Source: Terriglobia bacterium
Lineage (GTDB): Bacteria > Acidobacteriota > Terriglobia > UBA7540
DNA length: 6,419 bases
NCBI GenBank assembly: GCA_030040515.1
Contig: JASHTO010000187.1
Span: 1-6,419, forward strand
Reading direction: 5' to 3'
In this document: one piece after another, positions 1 to 5,194 of the stretch
Layout: each line of letters starts with the position of its first letter
Numbering within the stretch: position 1 is the stretch's first letter
Notes under the pieces: model-generated
Databases searched by the model: none
What the model saw: the letters and a program-made list of their open reading frames with translations, nothing else
What the model was told of the DNA's origin: nothing
Made by a program: the position numbers and the translations under genes

Positions 1-51
1 CTCGGAAAGGGAAATGCAAGCAAAAGATTGGTAGTGTCTCAGTTTGAATTC

Positions 52-200
52 TGTAGCGGCGGTCTATCGACCGTCGCAGGGGCTTGCCATGGCCCGCCGC
101 CCGACCCGTCGCCTGAAGACGGCTTTGGGTCACAGGGCGAAGGCTTTGGGCTACAGGGTGGCAAGCCACTGGAATTCGACGCTCATAGAGCGCCGCTACA
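52..200. repeat. Long palindromic intergenic repeat (copy 1, 149 bp)
   Basis: The element is bounded by perfect 10-bp terminal inverted repeats, TGTAGCGGCG at 52-61 and CGCCGCTACA at 191-200. Just inside them lie small hairpins, GGTC/GACC at 61-72 and GCTC/GAGC at 181-191. Its ends match the compact copy at 2721-2774: the right end shares TTCGACGCTCAT, one mismatch, then GAGCGCCGCTACA. The extra internal ~95 bp holds a second perfect 9-bp inverted repeat, GGCTTGCCA at 81-89 and TGGCAAGCC at 159-167, plus an imperfect 21-bp tandem duplication (121-141 and 142-162). No transposase or clear target duplication is visible. It is probably a REP/MITE-like non-autonomous dispersed repeat; the open frames crossing it look like chance. 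Confidence 0.75.
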
Positions 201-372
201 ACCCATCGCCGCATGCTACGTTGCGCACAGCTAGCCAGAAAATTCAAACGGAGACACTACTAATCAACGTGGATCGTGCCATAAATCGAAAGGCTAAAAG
301 TCCGGCGTGAGCGTACAAACTAAGGGAGTTAAGTTCTATGAAGCGAGCCAACTTCCGGGATTACCTGACAAC
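201..372. other. Intergenic stretch without a recognisable gene
   Basis: Between the long repeat and the cold-shock terminator I find no ORF with protein-like composition. A 24-codon frame starting at 339 has a weak GGGAG upstream, but it runs straight through the terminator hairpin and is probably chance. No tRNA or convincing promoter was recognised. Confidence 0.5.
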
Positions 373-400
373 AAAAAGGCCCAACCACAAGGGTTGGGCC
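373..400 (-). terminator. Rho-independent terminator of the cold-shock gene
   Basis: Read on the minus strand, GGCCCAACC pairs perfectly with GGTTGGGCC (9 bp, 378-386 with 392-400) around a 5-nt loop. It is followed at once by five T residues (373-377) and then GTTGT. It lies about 25 nt past the cold-shock stop codon. The plus-strand side has no T tract, so it works for minus-strand transcription only. Confidence 0.93.
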
Positions 401-424
401 AGGAAATGCTGAAGCAGATGCCGG

Positions 425-634
425 TTACCCGAGCTTTGTGACCTTGTCGGCCTGAGGCCCCTTTTGACCTTGGACGATCTCGAACTCAACCGTGTCGCCT
501 TCTTGCAAGGTCTTGAATCCTTCACCCTGAATGGCCGAGTAATGGACGAAGACATCCGCTCCGCCTTCCTGGCCGATAAAACCATACCCTTTGCTGTTAT
601 TGAACCACTTTACTTTTCCTTGAAGTCTTGCCAC
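425..634 (-). CDS. Cold-shock protein, CspA family (69 aa)
   Basis: This is a small single-domain OB-fold protein that binds single-stranded RNA and DNA. In this family it acts as an RNA chaperone or antiterminator in the cytoplasm. RNP1 is visible as KGYGFI (residues 15-20) and RNP2 as VFVHYS (28-33). The conserved GKVKWFN start (6-12) and GPQADKV near the end are also present. At 69 aa the length is normal. The frame is open further upstream, to 802, but the start is set at GTG 634 because AAGGAGG lies just upstream on the minus strand, with AGGAGG ending 6 nt before the GTG, and because the family motif begins there. Upstream is a long leader with a stem-loop, typical of cold-shock mRNAs; downstream is a strong terminator. 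Whether this paralogue is cold-induced or constitutive cannot be read from the sequence. Confidence 0.97.
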   Translation of the reverse strand: MARLQGKVKWFNNSKGYGFIGQEGGADVFVHYSAIQGEGFKTLQEGDTVEFEIVQGQKGPQADKVTKLG

Positions 635-696
635 TTGCGCCCTCCTTGATTTTACTTTTGGGGTTACCGCTCCTTGAGTGGTGCCAAAATAGAAAA

Positions 697-723
697 GGCC
701 GAAGATCTGTTCGATCCTCGGCC
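697..723 (-). promoter_or_regulatory. Stem-loop in the cold-shock mRNA leader (attenuator- or terminator-like)
   Basis: On the minus strand GCCGAGGATC pairs with GATCTTCGGC, with one G-U pair and an additional outer G-C pair, giving 11 bp. The loop is GAACA. It is followed by CTTTTCTATTTT, a broken T tract. It sits about 60 nt before the cold-shock start and about 140 nt past the Nudix stop. It could be an attenuator, a fold controlling translation, or the terminator of the Nudix gene. Confidence 0.5.
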
Positions 724-782
724 GCTTATTCCTATGAACACATGCCCAACGAGAACACTTTCCCGGCTCCCTCGTCAATACA

Positions 783-810
783 ATTAGCCTCACTGCCCTC
801 AACTTGTCAA
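783..810 (-). promoter_or_regulatory. Candidate promoter of the cold-shock gene
   Basis: On the minus strand there is a perfect -35 box TTGACA (805-810). After 16 nt comes GCTAAT (783-788), or after 18 nt TAATTG (781-786). Both are imperfect -10 boxes. Transcription would start near 775, leaving a leader of about 140 nt before the GTG start, in keeping with cold-shock genes. Confidence 0.45.
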
Positions 811-864
811 GTGGAAACTGAGGTGATGAGCCGCCGCGATAAGGCGTTCTTTACATTGGGAAAT

Positions 865-1464
865 TCATGACTGGGGATTTCTCGCCGGCAAGAGATACAG
901 GATTCCCACCAGGGTCTTCCCGTCGTGAATCTTTCTCCTTTGAATCATCTCCAGCACCTGATCGACGGTGAAGAATCCGATCTCGATTCGTTCATCTGCG
1001 TCCGGCCGCTTTTTAGCGGGCGTCAGGTCCCACGCTTCCACCAGATGCATCTTTTCGCTCAGAATGCCGGGGCTGGGAAAGAAATCGAGAAGCGGCTTGA
1101 GAACGCGCGCGTCGAATCCGGTCTCCTCGCGCAGTTCGCGGCGGGCGCTTTGACGAACGGTTTCGCCGGGTTCCATGCCGCCGGCCACCAGCTCCCAAAG
1201 GCTTTGGCGCGCCGCATGGCGGTATTGGCGCACCAGGATCAGGCGGCCGTCCGCGAGGTGAGGCACCACCACCACCGAGCCCGGATGGTAAACCACTTCA
1301 CGCGTGGTATCCACACCGCCTGGCTCGATCACCCTTTCAATTTTCAAATTGACGGCTCTTCCGTGAAAAATTGTTTTGCTCTTTAGGATTCGCGCGCGCT
1401 TATGCACAGGCCTTGCCTCAAAAGGGGATTTCGCCGCGGGAGGCGGTGGCGGCCAGTATAACAT
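865..1464 (-). CDS. Nudix hydrolase, ADP-ribose pyrophosphatase type (199 aa)
   Basis: The protein probably hydrolyses ADP-ribose or a related nucleoside diphosphate derivative to AMP and a sugar phosphate in the cytoplasm. A complete Nudix box (G-x5-E-x7-REL-x-EE-x-G-F) spans residues 95-117, with catalytic glutamates at 110, 113 and 114. Downstream is the FFPSPG segment (about 129-134), typical of ADP-ribose pyrophosphatases. The N-terminal part (KRARILKSKTIFHGRAV) also matches that family. The frame is open to 1641 via TTG, with an ATG at 1629. I chose ATG 1464 because GGAG precedes it by 5 nt and because 199 aa suits the family; the upstream extension has no recognisable domain or good ribosome binding site. 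Oddly, the chosen start is followed by five consecutive prolines (residues 5-9). The gene is divergent from the PilZ gene and co-directional with the cold-shock gene. The exact substrate is not determined by sequence. Confidence 0.9.
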   Translation of the reverse strand: MLYWPPPPPAAKSPFEARPVHKRARILKSKTIFHGRAVNLKIERVIEPGGVDTTREVVYHPGSVVVVPHLADGRLILVRQYRHAARQSLWELVAGGMEPGETVRQSARRELREETGFDARVLKPLLDFFPSPGILSEKMHLVEAWDLTPAKKRPDADERIEIGFFTVDQVLEMIQRRKIHDGKTLVGILYLLPARNPQS

Positions 1465-1545
1465 TGAGTCTCCGGTTCGACGGCGTACCTGCCAAAATCC
1501 ATGCCTCGGAATCCACTCGCCGGTATTTTCTCGATATTCGGCTTG

Positions 1546-1554
1546 TGCTAAGAT
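1546..1554 (+). promoter_or_regulatory. Candidate extended -10 promoter for the PilZ gene
   Basis: TGCTAAGAT forms an extended -10 element (TG-n-TAAGAT, TAAGAT at 1549-1554). The -35 region is poor (TTTTCT at 1526-1531), as is usual for extended -10 promoters. Transcription would begin near 1561 and give a leader of about 195 nt before the PilZ start. Confidence 0.4.
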
Positions 1555-1589
1555 ATCCGCTAGGTCCTTGCTGATCAATCTGTCTGGGA

Positions 1590-1755
1590 TTTTGCCTTGC
1601 GCCGGGATGGTCGACGCGCTTGAAACCATTTCCGGCGGCAAAGAGGTGGATCATCCGCCTGCAACGGGGGAGTTGCAGAAACTGATGCACCGGCAGGGGC
1701 GACGGCTTGCCACCATCCGAACCGCCGGCAAGCCAGGGGAAAGAAGGAGGGCGCC
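1590..1755 (+). promoter_or_regulatory. Structured leader RNA upstream of the PilZ gene (three hairpins)
   Basis: Three successive hairpins can be drawn by hand. The first covers 1591-1642: TTTGCC pairs with GGCAAA, then GCCGGG with TCCGGC (one G-U), then ATGGT with ACCAT, interrupted by a 4-nt and a 1-nt bulge. The second covers 1659-1678: CTGCAAC pairs with GTTGCAG around GGGGGA. The third covers 1704-1734: GGCTTGCC pairs with GGCAAGCC around 15 nt. The last ends 9 nt before the AAGGAGG ribosome binding site (1744-1750). I do not recognise a known riboswitch: the conserved blocks of the c-di-GMP-I aptamer were not found. The part up to 1629 would be coding on the other strand if the longer Nudix start were used. 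Confidence 0.4.
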
Positions 1756-2103
1756 ATGGGAAGGACCGCCAGTTCACCTCCAATGCGCCGCAGCGCGCGA
1801 GTGAATATCGGGTGCGCGGTGAGGATCTCCGGCACACTGCCCAATCGCACGCCATTCGCCGAGAGCGCACAGATCGTCACGCTCAGCAAGTTCGGCGCAA
1901 GGTTGAAGACGCGCATTCCGTTCCAAGTGGGGGCGCTGATGAAAGTGGAGCCGATGCGGGGCAAGAGCTCCGCCATTTTTAAGGTTGTCTGGGTGGGCCG
2001 AGAGGGCACGCCGCGCGCCGGCGAAGTGGGAATCGAAAATGCCAAAGGGGTTGCCGGAGTTTTGGGGATTAATTTTCCGGATGGAAATGGAACCCTTATG
2101 TAG
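1756..2103 (+). CDS. PilZ-domain protein (115 aa)
   Basis: This is a single-domain cytoplasmic protein of the PilZ family, whose members bind cyclic di-GMP and control motility, exopolysaccharide or other outputs through partners. The N-terminal RxxxR motif is present as RRSAR (residues 11-15). The second motif, normally D/N-x-S-x-x-G, is here TLSKFG (42-47), with threonine in the first place. The later strands are as expected: FKVVWVG (75-81) and GVLGINF (101-107). The start is fixed by AAGGAGG at 1744-1750, 5 nt before ATG. The length is typical for a stand-alone PilZ protein. No membrane segment is seen. A long foldable leader precedes the gene. With one imperfect motif, c-di-GMP binding is plausible but uncertain; related acidobacterial PilZ proteins, as I recall them, often vary here. 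Confidence 0.88.
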   Translation: MGRTASSPPMRRSARVNIGCAVRISGTLPNRTPFAESAQIVTLSKFGARLKTRIPFQVGALMKVEPMRGKSSAIFKVVWVGREGTPRAGEVGIENAKGVAGVLGINFPDGNGTLM

Positions 2104-2130
2104 CCGGGTTCGTTGGGTGGAATTCCGCAC

Positions 2131-2144
2131 CTTGAAATTTCAAG
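2131..2144. repeat. Perfect 14-bp palindrome downstream of the PilZ gene
   Basis: CTTGAAATTTCAAG is a perfect palindrome followed by TTTCAAA, giving a run of TTTCAA-type heptamers. It lies 28 bp past the PilZ stop. It has no terminator T tract; a low-complexity repeat or protein-binding site are both possible. Confidence 0.4.
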
Positions 2145-2222
2145 TTTCAAACTCAGGCTGCCGGTTCATGAAACGGCGTTCCCCACCGCGACGGTAGATT
2201 TCATCGCTATCACTCCCTGACC

Positions 2223-2237
2223 GCCGGAAATTCCGGC
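2223..2237. promoter_or_regulatory. Palindrome just upstream of the DUF5666-like gene promoter
   Basis: GCCGGAAATTCCGGC is a perfect dyad with a central A. It ends 9 bp before the candidate -35 box. That places it about 45-60 bp upstream of the presumed transcription start, a usual site for an activator. A near-palindrome of 18 bp (16 of 18 symmetric) lies further upstream at 2160-2177. Confidence 0.3.
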
Positions 2238-2246
2238 ATTCCATTC

Positions 2247-2275
2247 ATGACACGCCGCTCCGTTGGCAGTAGAAT
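2247..2275 (+). promoter_or_regulatory. Sigma-70-type promoter of the DUF5666-like gene
   Basis: ATGACA (2247-2252, five of six matches to TTGACA) is followed after exactly 17 nt by TAGAAT (2270-2275, five of six matches to TATAAT). Transcription would start near 2282, about 24 nt before the ATG. Confidence 0.65.
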
Positions 2276-2305
2276 GGGTGTGTTGATCAAGAGAGGAGCT
2301 CGCCC

Positions 2306-2656
2306 ATGGTTATCCGCCGCGTGGCCACTGTTGTCGGCCTTTTGCTCTTCCTCCTGCCAATCTCCAGGTTGAGCCTTTTCTCTCCGCGGGCGCTGGCTGC
2401 GTTCCCCGCCCAGGATATGAATTTTACGTTGGAAGGAAAGATCACCGAAAAATCCGCGGGGAAGTTGACGGTCAGCAGCGGCGAGAACGTGATCTTCCAC
2501 GTGCTTTACAACGATAAGACGGAAATCAAGAAGAAAGATGGAAGCCCTGGAACGGCCCAGGATCTCCACACCGGATTGAAGATCTCTGTGGCAGGCGATC
2601 TGGCAGAGAGTGGGGAAATTACCGCCAAGAAAATCGAGATCGAAGGGGAGGGGTAG
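2306..2656 (+). CDS. Secreted small beta-rich protein, DUF5666-like (116 aa)
   Basis: This is an exported protein of unknown function. Residues 1-31 form a signal peptide: VIRR, a hydrophobic core (about 7-25), then a cleavage site after ALA (29-31). The mature part of about 85 residues is a run of short strands: FTLEGKITEKSAGKLTVSS, then a charged KTEIKKKDGS stretch, LHTGLKISVAGDL, and ITAKKIEIEGE at the end. The pattern 'G-x-I ... L-T-V ... T-x-I ... L-x-x-G-x-x-x-x-V-x-G ... I-x-A-K-x-I' resembles DUF5666/OB-like small exported domains. The start is supported by GAGAGGAG at 2291-2298, 7 nt upstream, and by a good promoter. The gene is monocistronic and converges on the minus-strand operon. 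Residues for catalysis are not apparent; a binding or structural role is only a guess. Confidence 0.82.
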   Translation: MVIRRVATVVGLLLFLLPISRLSLFSPRALAAFPAQDMNFTLEGKITEKSAGKLTVSSGENVIFHVLYNDKTEIKKKDGSPGTAQDLHTGLKISVAGDLAESGEITAKKIEIEGEG

Positions 2657-2720
2657 GCAGAGCGACGACTGCCTGTTACCCATCAAGGGCCTCAAAGGGG
2701 TCTGACGATTAATCCTTTGT

Positions 2721-2774
2721 TGTAGCGGCGGTCTACAACCGCCGGATTTTCGACGCTCATCGAGCGCCGCTACA
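2721..2774. repeat. Compact palindromic intergenic repeat (copy 2, 54 bp)
   Basis: It has the same perfect terminal inverted repeats as the copy at 52-200: TGTAGCGGCG at 2721-2730 and CGCCGCTACA at 2765-2774. Two internal hairpins are 2726-2744 (7 bp) and 2754-2766 (5 bp). It lacks the ~95-bp interior of copy 1 and sits between two convergent transcription units. Confidence 0.78.
2726..2750 (+). terminator. Terminator-like hairpin inside repeat copy 2
   Basis: CGGCGGT (2726-2732) pairs with ACCGCCG (2738-2744) around CTACA, followed by GATTTT. It lies 70 nt after the DUF5666-like stop codon and could end that transcript. The T tract is short. Confidence 0.45.
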
Positions 2775-2808
2775 GAGAGAGAATGATTGTCACTATATTT
2801 TGCAAGAT

Positions 2809-3768
2809 TCAGTAGGCGAGTTCCATTTCCTTTCCCATTCCTCGCTGCAACGCCTGTTGGTAGATGTAGCCCGCGACGGCAATGTCCCAGAGGGCGATTC
2901 CGTGGGATTTGAAAAGAGTGATTTGATCCGCGGAGGTTCTTCCGGGATGCTTTCCGGCCACCAGGGCGTGCAACTCCACGACATTCTCCCAGTTTCTCCC
3001 CAGGTTCTTCAGCCCTTGAACAAGGTCGCCTGATTCCTTTTGGCTTTGCTCAAGGGAATCCACCGCGATGAGAGAGGCTCGGTGCAGGGCTTCGTCATCG
3101 AGTTCACGGCGATTGACGGCGTTGGCGCCAATGGCATTGATGTGCGCGCCGGGTTGCAGCCACTCTCCCCGCACCACGGGCTTTTGTGCCGATGTCGCGG
3201 TGGTCACGATCTCGCCGAAGCGGGCGGCCTCCTCGGCGGCGGAAGCGGGTTCCACCCTCACCTCCGTCACCTCTGACATTTCGCGACAAAAGGCATGCAG
3301 GTGGTCCGGGTCGCGGCTGAAGGCTTTGACCCCTGTGAGCTTTCTGACCTTGGCAATGGCCAGAAGCTGCGTGCGCGCCTGCCGGCCGGTTCCGATGATG
3401 CCCACCCGCGAGGCGCCCGGGCGCGCCAGGTATTTGGTGGCGATCGCGCTCGCCGCACCGGTTCGGATTCGCCCCAAATGATCGGCTTGCATCAAAGAAA
3501 GCAGCCGGCCGTTCGCGGCGTCATAAAGCAGGACGACGAATCGGAATGCCTCGCGGGAAACGGTGTAAATCTTCAACCCCAGGTGCCGCGAGTCCGGCAA
3601 TGCTCCGGCCATGTAATGCAGCGAGACCTCGGGCAATAGGATGCGCTCTCGCGAACGGTTCACGGCATGCCCGCCACCTTGTGCCACAAAGGCTCCTTCC
3701 ACGCACTCAAGCGCGCGCTCCATGGGCAGAAGTTCCTGAACGTCGGATTCAGTGAGAAATAAGGTCAT
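2809..3768 (-). CDS. Ornithine cyclodeaminase / mu-crystallin family oxidoreductase (319 aa)
   Basis: This is a cytoplasmic NAD(P)-dependent enzyme of the OCD/Mu-crystallin family. The family includes ornithine cyclodeaminase, archaeal alanine dehydrogenase and ketimine reductases. The start MTLFLTESDVQELLPM is typical of the family. The conserved lysine is in LGLKIYT (residue 66), and the dimer/cofactor block IRTGAASAIATKYLARP runs from about 101 to 117. The Rossmann motif GTGRQA is at 126-131. The C-terminal block ITLFKSHGIALWDIA is at 283-297. The substrate loop reads GANAVNRREL (214-223), with asparagine where ornithine cyclodeaminase has its catalytic aspartate, so another substrate is likely. 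A frame open to a TTG at 3840 exists, but ATG 3768 fits the family length. It has only a weak AGGA about 13 nt upstream. It is the last gene of the operon, 73 nt after the acyltransferase-like gene. Confidence 0.92.
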   Translation of the reverse strand: MTLFLTESDVQELLPMERALECVEGAFVAQGGGHAVNRSRERILLPEVSLHYMAGALPDSRHLGLKIYTVSREAFRFVVLLYDAANGRLLSLMQADHLGRIRTGAASAIATKYLARPGASRVGIIGTGRQARTQLLAIAKVRKLTGVKAFSRDPDHLHAFCREMSEVTEVRVEPASAAEEAARFGEIVTTATSAQKPVVRGEWLQPGAHINAIGANAVNRRELDDEALHRASLIAVDSLEQSQKESGDLVQGLKNLGRNWENVVELHALVAGKHPGRTSADQITLFKSHGIALWDIAVAGYIYQQALQRGMGKEMELAY

Positions 3769-3841
3769 CAGTTGAGCAAAATCCTGGGACGAATGTGGAT
3801 ATTCCAAAACAGCTCCCACTTCATCGAAACTATGGGGCAAG

Positions 3842-5194
3842 CTATCGCGTGGCGCTCGCTTTCTCCTCGCAGGTTGCCAGCAACCGGTCCAAATCGTCTC
3901 GCAGCGCCTGGCGAAGGCGTTGGATTTTCCGCTTCATTGACGGAAGGGTCGCAGAGATCAGGAGGATGTGGCCCTGCGGACGCACCAACCGCGCATATCT
4001 CCACAGGTACAGGCCGGAAACCGGCAGAGCCGGCGCATAATATCCCGCCGCGGCCCTTCCCCACTCATGCGCCACCAGGAGAATTTGAATCACATAAAAC
4101 GCCACCGCCGCACCGCCGCGAATGGCCCACTCGGTGGGGCGGGGGCGAGGATTCTCCTGCTTGAACGATCCCGCCAGGAAGAGCACCAAACCGATCGCCA
4201 GATGGTTCGCCAGGCCGAAAAGGGCGATGGGCAGGCCGAGCACGGTTTCCGCCCAGAGCATGGCGCGCCCCCATCCGGAATGCAGCGTCGTACCCGCTTG
4301 CTCCACCTCCCATTGCCGAAGGGCACACTTCCGTTGGAGGCTACGATAGTCAGCCAAGGAATTACGCAGCGCAACCAGCAGGCTGGGATTCAGGTAATTC
4401 GTCTGACGGACCCACTCCGCCACCTGCCGGCTCAAGGCAAATCCCTCCGTGTCCTGTTTCCAGTCGGGCAGGGAACTCCAGTCCTCCTGCAATCCGCGTC
4501 GCAAAGTTTCCTCCAGGTCGGCGAGGAAGTAATCCAAGTCCGCAGGGCGAAGCTGAAAGGCGTTTTGCCGGAGCCGGGATTCGAGCTCGGCGGCGAAGGC
4601 CTGCTTTTCCGACTCGAGGAGGGTTGAAGCGGCTCCTGCCGGCGGGCGATCCAGGGCTGAGTCCGCATAAATCAGAATCTCGCGCGAAGGCGTGCCGGAT
4701 TCCGGCAGGAATAAATGCACGGGATGGACGGCCACGCGCCGTCCCGGATGCTGGCTTTCCGCGCGCCACACGAGTGACGCCACCGCCGCAGCCAATCCCG
4801 CGGCAGGATTTTGCGCTGCGGTGTTGGGATCCGCGAACATCACCAGAGAGCCGTTGGCAGCCAGCGCATCGGCGGCTTTGCGCAAGGCTTCCTCCGTGAT
4901 CGGCTTCTCGGCTGGATGGAAAATGCAGCCGAGCCCGCGCGCCACAAATCGCGAAAGCGGGCCGTGTGCCAAACCTTCCGGCAGCAGGAACTGGACTGGC
5001 CGTTCGAGCGCATTTGCCAGCACCAGGGTTTCACGCAGTCCTGCCGGGTGGCTTACCACAAAGATTGCGGGGCCCTGCCCGGCCATGTCACCGGACTGAA
5101 GCAACCGAATCTTCCGCCCCTTGAGCGCCCGCCACGCGCGAACCAGCAGGCGGAAGGGTGGCTTTCCCTCACCATTCTCCATGGGTGAGCTCAT
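3842..5194 (-). CDS. PlsC/GPAT-like membrane acyltransferase with degenerate motifs (450 aa)
   Basis: The N-terminal third follows the fold of phospholipid acyltransferases that put acyl chains on glycerol-3-phosphate or lysophosphatidate at the inner membrane. AIFVVSHPAGLRET (43-56) stands where the family has NHxxxxD: the histidine (49) is kept, but the aspartate position holds Arg54, with Glu55 next to it. VMFADPNTAAQ (118-128) replaces the usual FPEGTRS. A middle helical region (190-310) is rich in charged residues. The C-terminal part has two or three hydrophobic segments (about 315-342, 361-376, 385-400) and ends in a basic helix, as in larger bacterial and yeast-type GPAT-like proteins. 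The start at 5194 overlaps the upstream stop as ATGA, indicating translational coupling; ATG 5182 is an alternative. Activity cannot be assumed given the motif changes; a lipid-binding or altered acyl-transfer role is possible. Confidence 0.85.
   Translation of the reverse strand: MSSPMENGEGKPPFRLLVRAWRALKGRKIRLLQSGDMAGQGPAIFVVSHPAGLRETLVLANALERPVQFLLPEGLAHGPLSRFVARGLGCIFHPAEKPITEEALRKAADALAANGSLVMFADPNTAAQNPAAGLAAAVASLVWRAESQHPGRRVAVHPVHLFLPESGTPSREILIYADSALDRPPAGAASTLLESEKQAFAAELESRLRQNAFQLRPADLDYFLADLEETLRRGLQEDWSSLPDWKQDTEGFALSRQVAEWVRQTNYLNPSLLVALRNSLADYRSLQRKCALRQWEVEQAGTTLHSGWGRAMLWAETVLGLPIALFGLANHLAIGLVLFLAGSFKQENPRPRPTEWAIRGGAAVAFYVIQILLVAHEWGRAAAGYYAPALPVSGLYLWRYARLVRPQGHILLISATLPSMKRKIQRLRQALRDDLDRLLATCEEKASATR

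Noticed and set aside
52..200. CRISPR array or insertion sequence
   Set aside because: There are no regularly spaced direct repeats with spacers, and no transposase frame; inverted ends and size fit a non-autonomous palindromic repeat.
28..310. Two overlapping open frames across the left-end region
   Set aside because: They run through the palindromic repeat, their repeats come from the 21-bp tandem duplication, and neither has a good ribosome binding site or protein-like composition.
339..413. 24-codon frame with GGGAG upstream
   Set aside because: It crosses the cold-shock terminator hairpin, is very short, and has no recognisable product; spacing to GGGAG is long.
925..1386. Long plus-strand frame opposite the Nudix gene
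   Set aside because: The minus strand encodes a complete Nudix box; this frame is its antisense image with His-rich and Ala-rich composition typical of shadows.
1590..1740. c-di-GMP-I (GEMM) riboswitch
   Set aside because: Tempting because of the PilZ gene, but the conserved aptamer blocks and GNRA tetraloop with receptor are not seen.
1575..2150. Minus-strand frame opposite the PilZ gene
   Set aside because: The plus strand has a strong ribosome binding site and PilZ motifs; the antisense product has no recognisable domain.
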